Positions 30,313-40,415 of a DNA stretch of 64,000 nucleotides are shown here, in pieces. The position numbers and the translations under genes are program-made. The DNA is from Nitrincola schmidtii (GTDB lineage: Bacteria; Pseudomonadota; Gammaproteobacteria; Pseudomonadales; Balneatricaceae), in the NCBI RefSeq assembly GCF_008973715.1, contig NZ_WBOL01000015.1:29491-93490 (forward strand), read 5' to 3'. The notes beneath the pieces were generated by a model. The model did not search any database. It was not told the DNA's origin and was given only the letters and a program-made list of their open reading frames with translations. Numbering within the stretch: the first letter of the stretch is position 1; each line of letters starts with the position of its first letter.

Positions 30313-31683
30313 GTGCCAATGCCTAAGTTTTCAAGAAACATTCGACTTTTCTTTGCACTCATCAGCGATTCAATTCGTGTACTGATCCCCTTTATTTTAA
30401 TCGGTGCTGGGTTCTTTTATATTGCTTGGCAGTTTGTTGAACCGGCACCTCCCAATAAATTCAGCATGGCGACAGGCAGTGTCGGTGGCGCATACGAGCA
30501 AATAGGAAAACGCTACGCAGAGTCTTTTGCTGCAAGTGACTTTGAACTTGAACTGGTCAATAGTGGTGGTTCAGTTGAAAACTGGAGTCTATTACTGGAT
30601 AGCAAGGTCGATGCTGCGCTGGTGCAAAGTGGTACTCTTCCCGAGCTTGATGATATTCCTCTTGAGGCAGTTGTCAGCATCGCGCTAGAACCTTTGTTTG
30701 TGTTTTATCGTCCGAACCAAGTCAACCTTGCTGATACTGATTTCCTGACTAGACTGGATCAACTGTCAGGTATGCGTATCGCCATTGGCGGTGATGGCAG
30801 CGGCACTCGTCAGCTTGTCTATATGCTTTTAGAAGCCGCAGGTCTTGCAGAGTTTTATGAAGCTAACGCACAACTGATTGAAATAGGTGGCGAAGCCGCC
30901 GCAGAAGCGCTTCAATCAGGAGAAGTGGACGCAGCCGCCTTTGTGATGGCACCGGACGCACCATTAATGACGAGTCTGTTAGCCGATCCAGAGCTACAGG
31001 TAATGAATTTCTCTAGAGCTCCTGCACTAGAAAGACGTTTTCCATTCTTAACCCAGGTCACGCTCCATCAAGGTGTCGTTGATCTACAGTCGAATTTACC
31101 CAATCGCGATATACAACTGATCGCCCCAGCGACTTACATTGCGATTCGACAAGGCGTTCATCAATCTATTGTTCAGCTGCTTATTGAAGCCGCTAAAGCG
31201 GATCAAAACCGCATCAATCTGATTACAGAGATCAAGCACTTCCCTTCTCTACTCTATACAGATATTCCGATTGCTTCAGATGCGCAATATTTTTATGAAC
31301 GCGGTCCAAATATCCTGCACAGACATTTCCCTTTCTGGGTGGCTTCGCTGATCGATCGCATGGCGATACTCATCATTCCTCTCTTAGCCATCCTAATCCC
31401 GCTAATGCGCATGGCACCACCCGCCTTCCGCTGGCGTATACGTCGTCGTATTTACCGCTGGTATAAACGCCTAAGAGTGATTGATGATGATCTAGCTAAG
31501 CCAGACTTACCGATAGAGCTAATTCAAAGTGATCTAGATTTAGTCAGGCAGTTCGAAAACGAAGTGGCGGATACGGTTGTACCTCTGTCGTATATGGAAG
31601 AGTTCTACAACCTAAGGCTTCATGTTGCCTATATCCGCAGTCGACTGGAAGAGCGATTAACGATGACTACTCAGCGCCAGTAA
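30313..31683 (+). CDS. Membrane-anchored TAXI-family solute-binding protein
   Basis: This 456-residue protein has an N-terminal membrane anchor (about residues 14-36) and a periplasmic TAXI solute-binding domain (SMATGSVGGAYEQIGKRYAE; NSGGSVENWSLLLDSKVDAALVQSG; IAIGGDGSGTRQL). A second membrane helix follows (about 350-370), then a basic cytoplasmic tail of about 80 residues. TAXI proteins usually feed TRAP transporters, but no DctQ/DctM membrane genes are in the window. It may serve a distant permease or act as a sensor. It overlaps the convergent thioesterase gene by 17 nt. Confidence 0.82.
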   Translation: MPMPKFSRNIRLFFALISDSIRVLIPFILIGAGFFYIAWQFVEPAPPNKFSMATGSVGGAYEQIGKRYAESFAASDFELELVNSGGSVENWSLLLDSKVDAALVQSGTLPELDDIPLEAVVSIALEPLFVFYRPNQVNLADTDFLTRLDQLSGMRIAIGGDGSGTRQLVYMLLEAAGLAEFYEANAQLIEIGGEAAAEALQSGEVDAAAFVMAPDAPLMTSLLADPELQVMNFSRAPALERRFPFLTQVTLHQGVVDLQSNLPNRDIQLIAPATYIAIRQGVHQSIVQLLIEAAKADQNRINLITEIKHFPSLLYTDIPIASDAQYFYERGPNILHRHFPFWVASLIDRMAILIIPLLAILIPLMRMAPPAFRWRIRRRIYRWYKRLRVIDDDLAKPDLPIELIQSDLDLVRQFENEVADTVVPLSYMEEFYNLRLHVAYIRSRLEERLTMTTQRQ

Positions 31684-32068
31684 CCATATGCGCTTGAAGT
31701 TGTGTTTTTTGCTCTTCGCTTAAAGGCATGGTTTTACCTGCAGCGAAATCATAACGCACCATCGTCGCTTCGCCTTTGGCACCGAGTGTTCCATTTTGCC
31801 AAACCTCTTGATGTACGCCAAACGAACTTCCACCGATTCGACTTACGGTTGTGCGAACTTCAACATCCTTGCCGTAAAATAACTCGCCAACAAAATCGAC
31901 TTCGATTCTAGCCAGGATAAGCTGCCATTTTTTCATATCTAAATCAGGTGTAAAAATCTTGAAAAGATCGTTTCTAGCCGCTTCAAACCACTGGGGTACG
32001 CGAGTATTGTTGATATGACCTAAACCATCGGTATCATAGAACGCAGGTGATATTTGCTGAGTGAACAT
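31667..32068 (-). CDS. Acyl-CoA thioesterase (4-hydroxybenzoyl-CoA thioesterase family)
   Basis: This 133-residue hotdog-fold enzyme has the YbgC/FadM-type motif FYDTDGLGHINNTRVPQWFE, with the catalytic Asp. VDFVGELFYGKDVEVRTTV and IGGSSFGVHQEVW follow. It hydrolyses acyl-CoA; the natural substrate is not evident. It lies 15 nt after the AarF-like gene on the same strand. Confidence 0.85.
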   Translation of the reverse strand: MFTQQISPAFYDTDGLGHINNTRVPQWFEAARNDLFKIFTPDLDMKKWQLILARIEVDFVGELFYGKDVEVRTTVSRIGGSSFGVHQEVWQNGTLGAKGEATMVRYDFAAGKTMPLSEEQKTQLQAHMVTGAE

Positions 32069-32083
32069 GATTCAATTCCTTGA

Positions 32084-33400
32084 TTAGTCTAACTTTAACC
32101 AAGGCTGCAGTATATCACGACATGCTAAAGAAACCTTAAGTCTTGCAAATAACAGATACAAACCTGCTAATTTTCGATGCAAGAACAGCGCATCAACCGG
32201 AGGGGAGTGCCAGTATCCTTCCTGCAAACTTAGCTCCATACCCTGATCACGCAGACGCCTGGCTAAATCAGTCGAGCCAAAGTCGTATCTCTTTGCTCTT
32301 AAAGGCTCCATCGCTAGTTCAAACAGTTGCAGAACTGCATGTTGCTGGCTCGAGGTAATCTCTTTATTAAAGTAGCCGATTCGAGTGGCAGCTTGCAGTA
32401 AACCCTCTCGATCTTGCTGAAGACCAGCAGCAAAAAGCTGGCGATAGGCCTCGACAAGGTCCGAACCATATTCTCGTGTAGCGCCAAAATCTAATAACAC
32501 CAATTGAGATGTTTCTGGGTCATACATAAAGTTGGCAAAGTTAGGATCAGTTTGAACTCGCTTAAACTCAAACAATTCGCGAAATAGTAACGAAAGTAAT
32601 AGCTCAGCACAGCGATTTCTTTCAGCCAAAGGATACTCAAGAAGAGACTCAACAGGCACACCAGACTCAAAACTCATACTGAGTAAATTACGACTACTGA
32701 GCTCAGGATAATAAACTGGCACTCTAAAACGATTATCGTCAGACAAAAGCTGACGGTACTCCTTAAGATGGCCAGCTTCGAGCATATAGTCAGCTTCTGC
32801 ATGCAGTTGAAGCTTGGCCTCCTCGACTAACTCATCAGCAATGACGCCTTTTGGCAGCAACCGTGATATTTTCAATAGGCTAATCACATTATCTACATCG
32901 GAGTCGATACTTTTAGCAATTCCAGGATATTGAATTTTTAACGCAAGACTATTTCCATGAAGATCTAAAGCACGATGAACTTGACCAATCGAAGCTGCAG
33001 CAATTGGTGAAAAGCCAAATTGCTGAAATTGATCCTGCCAATCGGCACCTAAATTCTCTTCTAACACGCCCGCAAGCTGAAGCATCGGCATAGGGGTCGC
33101 TCCTGCTCGCAGCGTTGCGAGTAACTCTGCCAATTCTGGAGGCATGAGATCTCCGGCATCCATCGATAGTAACTGCCCTAACTTCATGGCAGCTCCACGA
33201 AGATGCGAGAGCTTTTCAGCGACACGACGAACATTGGCAGGCGTTAATAACAAATCGCGAGCAACAGGTCGGTTCCCAGAAGCTAACTGTCTTGCACCTT
33301 CAGCCACCATTCCACTAGCCACGCGTGTGACTAACCCGCCCATGTGAGCCATACGAGAAAAACGCCCTGAGGGCACTGGACGAGAATAGTTATCTTTCAC
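32084..33400 (-). CDS. AarF/UbiB-type (ABC1) atypical kinase
   Basis: This 438-residue ABC1/UbiB-family protein has the KxGQ motif (AAMKLGQLLSMDAGDLMPPEL) near residue 70. An alanine-rich loop (IAAASIGQVHRA) replaces the usual glycine-rich loop, and DFGATREYG follows. Members support ubiquinone synthesis or lipid handling through ATPase activity. It is not in a ubi cluster and lacks an obvious C-terminal membrane anchor, so it is probably a paralog rather than UbiB itself. Confidence 0.85.
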   Translation of the reverse strand: MKDNYSRPVPSGRFSRMAHMGGLVTRVASGMVAEGARQLASGNRPVARDLLLTPANVRRVAEKLSHLRGAAMKLGQLLSMDAGDLMPPELAELLATLRAGATPMPMLQLAGVLEENLGADWQDQFQQFGFSPIAAASIGQVHRALDLHGNSLALKIQYPGIAKSIDSDVDNVISLLKISRLLPKGVIADELVEEAKLQLHAEADYMLEAGHLKEYRQLLSDDNRFRVPVYYPELSSRNLLSMSFESGVPVESLLEYPLAERNRCAELLLSLLFRELFEFKRVQTDPNFANFMYDPETSQLVLLDFGATREYGSDLVEAYRQLFAAGLQQDREGLLQAATRIGYFNKEITSSQQHAVLQLFELAMEPLRAKRYDFGSTDLARRLRDQGMELSLQEGYWHSPPVDALFLHRKLAGLYLLFARLKVSLACRDILQPWLKLD

Positions 33401-33467
33401 TTAAACCTCCTTTTTGACACTCATACGCCACAAAGGTTGATTTAGTCCACAGAAACCATGTGGAAGA

Positions 33468-34391
33468 TCAGAAGATATCGGCTGGACTGATCGATTGACC
33501 ATTAAGGTCTTCAGGTGAGGTTGCTCGGATAGGCATACCCAATTCATCTTGGCCACGCTCAAGAATGATTTCAACACGACGATTTCGGGCACGATTGGCT
33601 TCGGAGTCATTAGGAACTCGCGGTCTGGCAGAGGCATAACCGGCAACGGTAAAGCGATTCTCATTGACACGTCTATCGGCAAATAGCTCATCTGCCACGG
33701 CTAAAGCTCGCGCTGCAGATAAGTGCCAATTAGATGGAAAGGTATTATTGCTAAAAGGAACCGAGTCCGTATGACCTTCAATAGCAACGGTTCCCGGTAT
33801 GGAAATCAACAAGTCGCGGATCTTAGCAAGAATGGGAATATAATCATCTTCAACAAAAGCAGAACCCTGTGCAAAAGAACCTTGCTCACGTAGGCGAATG
33901 ATGACCTTAGTTCCTTCAGTCTCAACTTCTACAGCACCTTCACCAATCTCAGAAGCCAGCGCCATAGAGAATTGAATCGCATCCTGCCTTGCTTGTTCTT
34001 CTTGCTGTTGCTGCTGATCGTTGGCGGCCTCTCGATCTTGTACAACCGCTTCACCCTCTTGAGAGCGAACATCTAAGGTGTGTAGTTCGACAGCGGTGGT
34101 CATCTGCCTGACTTCATTTAGCGGTGTAGGCTCAGGTCGACCAGGGCTAAACTCTTGCGCGATGATAGAGGTTCCCTTAGGAATATCTTCAACTTTGATC
34201 TGTGCCTGAACACCAAAAGCTTCGCGCATCGAACCCGCCAATTGCTTAAAGCGCAAAACGTCCATTTCAGAAAAAGATAACAACAACACGAAGAAACACA
34301 TCAACAGTGACATTAAGTCACCGAAGGTCGCTAACCAGGCGGGGAGGCCCGGTTTACAGGGGGGACAGTTACATTCTTCTTCTGCGCTCAT
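33468..34391 (-). CDS. pomB: Flagellar motor stator protein PomB/MotB
   Basis: This 307-residue stator subunit has a short N-terminus (CNCPPCKPGLPAWLATFGD) and one membrane helix carrying the essential ion-binding Asp (FGDLMSLLMCFFVLLLSFSEMD). The C-terminal OmpA-like peptidoglycan-binding domain contains GHTDSVPFSNNTFPSNWHLS. The N-terminal Cys-rich motif and helix sequence are of the PomB (sodium) type. It follows pomA by 6 nt. Confidence 0.92.
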   Translation of the reverse strand: MSAEEECNCPPCKPGLPAWLATFGDLMSLLMCFFVLLLSFSEMDVLRFKQLAGSMREAFGVQAQIKVEDIPKGTSIIAQEFSPGRPEPTPLNEVRQMTTAVELHTLDVRSQEGEAVVQDREAANDQQQQQEEQARQDAIQFSMALASEIGEGAVEVETEGTKVIIRLREQGSFAQGSAFVEDDYIPILAKIRDLLISIPGTVAIEGHTDSVPFSNNTFPSNWHLSAARALAVADELFADRRVNENRFTVAGYASARPRVPNDSEANRARNRRVEIILERGQDELGMPIRATSPEDLNGQSISPADIF

Positions 34392-34397
34392 CGGATA

Positions 34398-35168
34398 CTA
34401 GCCTTCCGTGGAAGCTGCATTGGCAAAACGTTTTTTCTCAGGTAAATAATTACGCAGCATCTGATCGATGACACGTGGGTTTTGACCCGCTTGAATTGCT
34501 AATAAACCATCGATAATCAGCGCTTGATTCAACGCTTCTTCGTTGCGTCGTAAATTAAGCTTATCGGCGATAGGTATAGCAAACATGTTCGCCATCATTG
34601 CACCATACAGAGTTGTGAGAAGTGCGACCGCCATCGCAGGACCTATCGCTTTTGGATCATCCATATTAGACAGCATCGCTACCAGACCAATCAGTGTTCC
34701 GATCATACCCATGGCAGGCCCTACATCACCTAAGGCCGCAAAAATTTTCGCACCAAAATCATGACGATCATAGGTTAAACGCGCTTCTTTATTAAGCAGC
34801 TGCCGAACCACCTCAGGGTCATGACCATCAACTAATAATTGGATGCCACGCTGCATAAAATCACTGGAGACCTGCTTATCCTCCAAAGAAAGTAAACCGC
34901 CTTTCCGAGCCGCATCGGCCATCTCTACTGTTTCAGCGATAATGTCTTCAGGATTAACCGACTTAAACATAAAGGCCTTAGCAGCCACTTTACCCGCTGC
35001 TAAAAACTGCCCTAATGTAAACTTCATCAGAACGACGAAAATACTGCCGCCAAGAACGATCAACAGAGATGGCGCGTTGACAAACATGCCTATCTCACCA
35101 CCCAAAACCATTGCCATGATAATGATGGCAAACGCACCAATAATACCGACCAGTGTAGCTATATCCAC
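34398..35168 (-). CDS. pomA: Flagellar motor stator protein PomA/MotA
   Basis: This 256-residue protein has four membrane helices and the cytoplasmic loop contacting FliG. The start MDIATLVGIIGAFAIIIMAMVLGG and GGSIFVVLMKFTLGQFLAAGKVAAKAFMFK closely follow Vibrio PomA. A sodium-driven motor is therefore likely. No other flagellar genes are nearby, as is common for pomAB. Confidence 0.92.
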   Translation of the reverse strand: MDIATLVGIIGAFAIIIMAMVLGGEIGMFVNAPSLLIVLGGSIFVVLMKFTLGQFLAAGKVAAKAFMFKSVNPEDIIAETVEMADAARKGGLLSLEDKQVSSDFMQRGIQLLVDGHDPEVVRQLLNKEARLTYDRHDFGAKIFAALGDVGPAMGMIGTLIGLVAMLSNMDDPKAIGPAMAVALLTTLYGAMMANMFAIPIADKLNLRRNEEALNQALIIDGLLAIQAGQNPRVIDQMLRNYLPEKKRFANAASTEG

Positions 35169-35239
35169 GAACAGACCCCTGATATAGACATTAAAACGAA
35201 AAATACACGTATATTAGGAAGGATAATACCAGATTTATT

Positions 35240-35255
35240 AGCAGGTTCACCTGCT
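35240..35255. other. Small hairpin between pomA and xseB
   Basis: A perfect 7-bp inverted repeat (AGCAGGT, TC, ACCTGCT) in the 172-nt divergent gap. No T run follows; it may be an operator or part of the xseB leader. Confidence 0.35.
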
Positions 35256-35340
35256 ATTTAACTATTTACTAACGATGCTGATTGACCCAGCGCACTAGGT
35301 TGGGTAACTTGCAGCGTTACTTCCAACAAAGGTAAACCTC

Positions 35341-35586
35341 ATGTCAGCAACTGAACAAACCCCAAGCTTTGAAGAAGCGATGGAGCGTTTAGAAACGCTT
35401 GTGAGTCAAATGGAAAGTGGATCACTGAGCATTGAAGCGTCACTCAGCTCCTTTGAAGAAGGCATACGTTTAACACGTCAATGCCAAAAGATTCTGCAGG
35501 ACGCAGAGCAAAAAGTACAACTATTGACCGAAGAGAAAGGCGAAATTATCGCCAAACCCTTCCATGAAAATGAGGCAGATGCGTGA
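35341..35586 (+). CDS. xseB: Exodeoxyribonuclease VII small subunit
   Basis: This 81-residue helical protein has the family motif FEEAMERLETLVSQMESGSLSIEASLSSFEEGIRL (in parts). XseB binds XseA to form exonuclease VII. It overlaps ispA (GTGA), the usual xseB-ispA-dxs operon. Confidence 0.95.
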   Translation: MSATEQTPSFEEAMERLETLVSQMESGSLSIEASLSSFEEGIRLTRQCQKILQDAEQKVQLLTEEKGEIIAKPFHENEADA

Positions 35587-36470
35587 GTCTTGAAGCTCAA
35601 CTGAAACTGTTTTCTGAGCGCGTAGAAAATTGCCTCAAACACAGCATAAGCACGGATAACAGCATACATACCCCGTTACAGGAGGCGATGCTTTATAGCC
35701 TACTAAATGGCGGTAAGCGTATACGCCCAGTACTGGTCTATTTTGCCAATCAGTTTTGTGGTGGCTCATTAAGGCTTGCTGATCCTGCTGCCACCGCCAT
35801 TGAGATGCTGCACAGCTATTCGCTTGTCCATGATGATCTTCCCGCAATGGATAATGATGATCTAAGACGCGGCAAACCAACCTGCCACATCGCTTTTGAT
35901 GAAGCCACGGCTATTCTAGCAGGTGATGCGCTGTTGACGAGTGCCTTTGAAAGCTTAAGCAAACCGCAACAAGGTTATACCGCTGAACAACAACTGGCCA
36001 TGGTCTATTGCCTCAGTAAAGCGGCTGGCGAAAGAGGCATGGTGTTAGGTCAAGCCTTTGATTTAAGTCATGTCGGTCAACCGCTCACCCTAGACCAACT
36101 AAAACAGATGCATGCCCTAAAAACAGGCGCATTAATCACCTGTGCACTTGAGTTAGGTGCGCTGTCAGCGGGTGAATTACAAGGTGAAAGACTGAAAGCC
36201 TTAACAGCCTTCGGTGAAATCATTGGGCTTGCCTTTCAAGTTAAAGACGACCTATTGGATATTGAAGGCGATACCGTCACGCTGGGTAAGCCTAGCGGTT
36301 CCGATATAGAGCGAAATAAACCGACCTACCCCGCCCTATTAGGCATAGATGCCTGTAAATCTTTACTTGAAGACTTACTTCAAGAAGCACACACTCTTCT
36401 TCAACCCTATGGTGAAGATGCCGCTGATCTGTTGTCACTGGCTAACTATATTGTAAGACGCAACTACTGA
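35583..36470 (+). CDS. ispA: Geranylgeranyl/farnesyl diphosphate synthase (IspA)
   Basis: This 295-residue short-chain prenyl synthase makes farnesyl diphosphate from dimethylallyl and isopentenyl diphosphates. The aspartate-rich motifs are HDDLPAMDNDDLRRG near residue 84 and QVKDDLLDIEGD near 220. It starts with GTG overlapping the xseB stop and shares one base with the dxs start. It feeds IspB elsewhere in the window. Confidence 0.95.
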   Translation: MSLEAQLKLFSERVENCLKHSISTDNSIHTPLQEAMLYSLLNGGKRIRPVLVYFANQFCGGSLRLADPAATAIEMLHSYSLVHDDLPAMDNDDLRRGKPTCHIAFDEATAILAGDALLTSAFESLSKPQQGYTAEQQLAMVYCLSKAAGERGMVLGQAFDLSHVGQPLTLDQLKQMHALKTGALITCALELGALSAGELQGERLKALTAFGEIIGLAFQVKDDLLDIEGDTVTLGKPSGSDIERNKPTYPALLGIDACKSLLEDLLQEAHTLLQPYGEDAADLLSLANYIVRRNY

Positions 36471-38251
36471 TGCTAGACAAACTCCCTGACATTCCGCCAC
36501 CAACGCCCTTGCTAGATCAAATACAGACACCTGTTGAGTTGCGCCAGCTTGCCATCGCACAACTACCCCAACTTGCGGAAGAGCTACGTCATTGGTTGCT
36601 ATACAGTGTCGGGCAAACCGGAGGACATTTTGGCGCCGGATTGGGTGTTGTCGAACTCACACTCGCACTGCATTATTGTCTCAATACGCCCGATGATTTT
36701 TTAGTCTGGGATGTCGGGCACCAGTGCTACCCGCATAAAATCATTACCGGTCGTAAAGATCAGATGGTAACCATGCGTCAGCGCTATGGTCTGGCTCCTT
36801 TTCCAAAGCGTGATGAAAGCATTTGGGATAGTTTTGGCACTGGGCACTCCAGTACCTCAATCAGTGCAGCCTTGGGGTTTGCATTAGCTGCTGCAATAAA
36901 AGGTGAATCCAAACACAGCGTTGCTGTGATAGGTGATGGCGCGATGACAGCGGGCATGGCATTTGAAGCGATGAATCACGCTGCTCACACCAACGCTAAC
37001 CTACTCGTCATTTTGAACGACAATGATATGTCGATCTCACCCAATGAAGGTGGATTAGCGACCTATTTGGCCAAGAACTGTCGTCATCAAATGAATGGAG
37101 AAACATCCGCTGCATTATTTGAAGCACTCGCGTTTACCTACACCGGCCCTATCGATGGTCATGACTTACCGCTGCTGATTCATACCTTAAAAACAGTACT
37201 GGAGCGAAAAGGCCCGCAATTTTTACATGTCGTTACGCAAAAAGGAAAAGGCTACGCGCCTGCAGAGGCTGATCCCGTTGGATTTCATGCCATTACCAAG
37301 ATTGAACCTGTTAGTGCGCCAAAAACAGCCAAACAAAAACGCTTCTGCAACATCTTTGGTGACTGGTTAGTTTCACGAGCCAAAACAGATCCAGCGCTCG
37401 TTGCGATTACACCCGCCATGCGTGAGGGGTCGGATCTGATCGCTTTTTCCAAGCAATTTCCCGATCGTTACTTCGATGTCGCCATTGCTGAGCAACATGC
37501 ACTCACCTTGGCTGCAGGTTTTGCCACAGCGGGTATGCAACCTGTCGTCGCCATCTATTCAACCTTTTTACAACGTGGCTACGACCAACTGATTCATGAT
37601 CTAGCCATTCAAAAGCTAGACTTAGTGTTAGCAATCGATCGTGCAGGCCTTGTTGGTGAAGATGGCGCAACCCATGCAGGCAGTTTTGATATCGCTTATT
37701 TGCGCTGCTTACCCGATGTACAGATTCTAACGCCTTCGAGTCATGATGAGCTGACGCAGATGCTCGACTATGCCCGTCAAACAGCAGGCATTGTCGCCGT
37801 CAGATATCCTCGGGGGAGTGAAGCGATCAAGTTGCCAAAAGCGAACACCACGTCTGCATTACCGAAAGCCAGACATGTTCGGCAAGGCAACACCCATCTG
37901 TTATTAAATTTCGGTCCATTACTGGATCAAGCCTGGCAAGCGGCAGAAGTGTTAGATATGACACTGATCGACATGCGCAGCGTTAAGCCATTAGATGGCG
38001 AAATGCTTTCAGAGATATTACAAAAAGATCAGTTGGTGATCACCCTTGAGGATCACTCTGTCATGGGTGGCGCAGGATCAGCGGTGAGTGAGTGGTTACA
38101 TAGTCATAAATACCTAAATCCCTTATTAACACTCGGCATTCCGGATAAATGGATTGATCATGCAACACGTGAACAACAACTACGTAGCTGTCGCTTAGAT
38201 GCGCTCGGGATCGAGCGCTCGATTAAAGAGTTTTTACAAGTCGATTATTGA
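36470..38251 (+). CDS. dxs: 1-deoxy-D-xylulose-5-phosphate synthase
   Basis: Dxs condenses pyruvate and glyceraldehyde 3-phosphate, the first step of the MEP isoprenoid pathway. The thiamine diphosphate motif is [17 protein letters not shown] with [30 protein letters not shown] and a C-terminal transketolase domain follow. It has 593 residues against about 620 in E. coli. The shortage is in the loop between [13 protein letters not shown] and GPIDGHD, where about 30 residues are missing. Catalytic residues seem kept. It overlaps convergent ribA by 7 nt. Confidence 0.94.
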   Translation: MLDKLPDIPPPTPLLDQIQTPVELRQLAIAQLPQLAEELRHWLLYSVGQTGGHFGAGLGVVELTLALHYCLNTPDDFLVWDVGHQCYPHKIITGRKDQMVTMRQRYGLAPFPKRDESIWDSFGTGHSSTSISAALGFALAAAIKGESKHSVAVIGDGAMTAGMAFEAMNHAAHTNANLLVILNDNDMSISPNEGGLATYLAKNCRHQMNGETSAALFEALAFTYTGPIDGHDLPLLIHTLKTVLERKGPQFLHVVTQKGKGYAPAEADPVGFHAITKIEPVSAPKTAKQKRFCNIFGDWLVSRAKTDPALVAITPAMREGSDLIAFSKQFPDRYFDVAIAEQHALTLAAGFATAGMQPVVAIYSTFLQRGYDQLIHDLAIQKLDLVLAIDRAGLVGEDGATHAGSFDIAYLRCLPDVQILTPSSHDELTQMLDYARQTAGIVAVRYPRGSEAIKLPKANTTSALPKARHVRQGNTHLLLNFGPLLDQAWQAAEVLDMTLIDMRSVKPLDGEMLSEILQKDQLVITLEDHSVMGGAGSAVSEWLHSHKYLNPLLTLGIPDKWIDHATREQQLRSCRLDALGIERSIKEFLQVDY

Positions 38252-38868
38252 TCTGGCCAATCATCGTCGGGAAAGTGTTCTTCCTGCATCATATGGCCTA
38301 ATTTGCCCATCTTAGTGTGCAGATAACCTTCGTTATGACTATTTTTACCAACCTGTAAGGGAACACGCTCTGCAACCGTAACACCAGCCGCTTCAAGCGC
38401 TTTCACCTTACGTGGATTATTAGTCATCAATCTAACGGATTGAATACCTAAATGCTTTAACATCGGTAAACAGATGCTGTAATCACGCATATCTGCGGCA
38501 AAACCTAACTGTTCGTTAGCTTCTACTGTATCCGCTCCCTGATCTTGCAGATGATAAGCCTTTATCTTATTCAAAAGCCCAATACCACGGCCTTCTTGGC
38601 GCAGGTAAAAGAGCACACCACGCCCCTCTTCAGAGATACGACGTAATGCTTCTTGAAGCTGAAAACCACAGTCACAACGCAGACTAAACAAGGAATCACC
38701 CGTCAAACATTCTGAATGCATACGCGCTAGAACAGGTGCGCCATCACTAAAATCACCACAAATAAGGGCGACATGCTCTTTTCCTGTCGCAGTGTCTTCA
38801 AAACCCGCCATGGTAAATACACCCCAAGGGGTTGGCAGTTTGGATTGTGCGATAAACTCGACTGACAA
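38245..38868 (-). CDS. ribA: GTP cyclohydrolase II
   Basis: RibA opens GTP to the first riboflavin precursor. The three zinc cysteines are visible ([20 protein letters not shown]), followed by [13 protein letters not shown] and MTNNPRKV. Length 207 is near the E. coli 196. This stand-alone enzyme supplies the activity that the fused copy in ribBA seems to have lost. Confidence 0.95.
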   Translation of the reverse strand: MSVEFIAQSKLPTPWGVFTMAGFEDTATGKEHVALICGDFSDGAPVLARMHSECLTGDSLFSLRCDCGFQLQEALRRISEEGRGVLFYLRQEGRGIGLLNKIKAYHLQDQGADTVEANEQLGFAADMRDYSICLPMLKHLGIQSVRLMTNNPRKVKALEAAGVTVAERVPLQVGKNSHNEGYLHTKMGKLGHMMQEEHFPDDDWPDQ

Positions 38869-38880
38869 GATGAATACCCG

Positions 38881-39363
38881 TTAACTAAATAAATAAACTA
38901 AAATTTGCAGAACAACCAAGGCATAGATACCTGCGATCACATCGTCCAGCATAATACCTAAACCACCACTGACACGACGATCAGCCCAACCGATAGGCCA
39001 AGGTTTCCAGATATCAAATAAACGAAACAGCGCAAACCCTAACAGAATCCAAAACCAGTGCATCGGTACGGCAAATAAGGCGATCCATAGCCCGACAAAC
39101 TCATCCCAGACAATGCCACCGTGGTCATGCACACCAATATCAGCTGAGGTTTGATGACATATCCAAACGCCGATGATGGTGGCAACGATCAGTGTTAACA
39201 GATAAGCATCTGTTGATAAGGGTGCAAAGACAAACAACCAGATCGGTAAGGCAGCTAAAGTACCAAAGGTACCCGGCGCAACAGGAGCAGCACCGCTACC
39301 AAAACCAAATGCCGCAAAATGAACGGGGTTGCGCCAAACCGATGCGGGGGTTTTATCTGCCAT
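38881..39363 (-). CDS. pgpA: Phosphatidylglycerophosphatase A
   Basis: PgpA dephosphorylates phosphatidylglycerol phosphate in the inner membrane. The 160-residue protein has several helices and the motifs GSGAAPVAPGTFGTLAALP and HDHGGIVWDEFVGLW. It lies between thiL and ribA on the same strand, as in many gammaproteobacteria (thiL-pgpA). Confidence 0.93.
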   Translation of the reverse strand: MADKTPASVWRNPVHFAAFGFGSGAAPVAPGTFGTLAALPIWLFVFAPLSTDAYLLTLIVATIIGVWICHQTSADIGVHDHGGIVWDEFVGLWIALFAVPMHWFWILLGFALFRLFDIWKPWPIGWADRRVSGGLGIMLDDVIAGIYALVVLQILVYLFS

Positions 39364-39440
39364 ATTGACTCCTATTGAACTGTTATTCGTAACTGCCGAT
39401 CCGAACCGTTAATTAGAACCGCTAATTTCAACAACGTAAC

Positions 39441-40415
39441 CTAAACACCTTTAAAGTGATCATAGCCTTGCTGTGAATAACCCTGAACTAAAGGCTCGCC
39501 CTGTTTCAACAAACATAGTGTAGGCGCTGCAATGATTCGACCGATCACCGTTAACGGAACCTGCTGAACTTGCGCAATTGATTGCAACCTTGACCAATGC
39601 TGTTGTGAAAAAGTTACGCATAATTCAAAGTCTTCGCCGCCCGTTAAGGCCCATTCTTCTCGTTTCTGCTCATCTTTGGTGAAGTCAATGAGCGCTTCAG
39701 AATAAGGCAAACGTTCAACGTCTAGCTCTGCACCACAGTCACTGGCCTTTAAGATATGCCCTAAATCAGCCATCAAACCATCAGAAATATCGATAGCACT
39801 TGTCAGGTAAGGCGCCATTGCTTGCGCCATCGTTAATCTCGGCTCGGGCTGATAAAAGCGTTCTCGTAACCATTCTAGGCTAGAAAGGGATGCTTTTTGT
39901 GGGTGTAGAAGACTCTCTAGACCAGCTCGACTATCACCTAACGTTCCTGTGACTGCCACCCAATCACCAACACACGCACCTTGACGCTTTAACGCATGCT
40001 CTTTAGAAACCGAACCATGCACCGTTAAAGACAACGCCAAAGGCCCACGCGTGGTATCACCGCCGATCAACGTAATACCTAACTCGGCAGAGCGCTGAGC
40101 CAAAGCAGACGCAAAACTGTCTAGCCAGGACTCAGAAAGATCGGGTAGCGTCAGTGCCAAGGTATACCACAAAGGCCTTGCTCCCATGGCAGCTAGATCA
40201 CTGACCGCAGCACCTAAGGCTCTTTGTGCCACTCGCTCAGCTGGCGTATCGGGTAGAAAGTGAACCCCCGACACCAGTGTATCCACTGATACCACGAGCA
40301 GCTCACCTTCTGGCACATGAAGCAACGCCGCATCGTCACCGATACCCAGCAACACATTGCTAGAGGTCGGTTGTTTACGAACGAAGTAACGTTGAATCAG
40401 TTCAAACTCGCCCAT
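39441..40415 (-). CDS. thiL: Thiamine-monophosphate kinase
   Basis: ThiL phosphorylates thiamine monophosphate to the active cofactor. The 324-residue PurM/ThiL-fold protein begins [11 protein letters not shown] and has the motifs LGIGDDAALL, VVSVDTLVSGVHF and AIDISDGLMADLGHI. It shares one base with nusB. Its product is the cofactor of Dxs in this window. Confidence 0.95.
   Translation of the reverse strand: MGEFELIQRYFVRKQPTSSNVLLGIGDDAALLHVPEGELLVVSVDTLVSGVHFLPDTPAERVAQRALGAAVSDLAAMGARPLWYTLALTLPDLSESWLDSFASALAQRSAELGITLIGGDTTRGPLALSLTVHGSVSKEHALKRQGACVGDWVAVTGTLGDSRAGLESLLHPQKASLSSLEWLRERFYQPEPRLTMAQAMAPYLTSAIDISDGLMADLGHILKASDCGAELDVERLPYSEALIDFTKDEQKREEWALTGGEDFELCVTFSQQHWSRLQSIAQVQQVPLTVIGRIIAAPTLCLLKQGEPLVQGYSQQGYDHFKGV

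Noticed and set aside
33401..33691. 96-codon reverse frame beside pomB
   Set aside because: Overlaps the pomB OmpA-like domain in another frame and has no family features.
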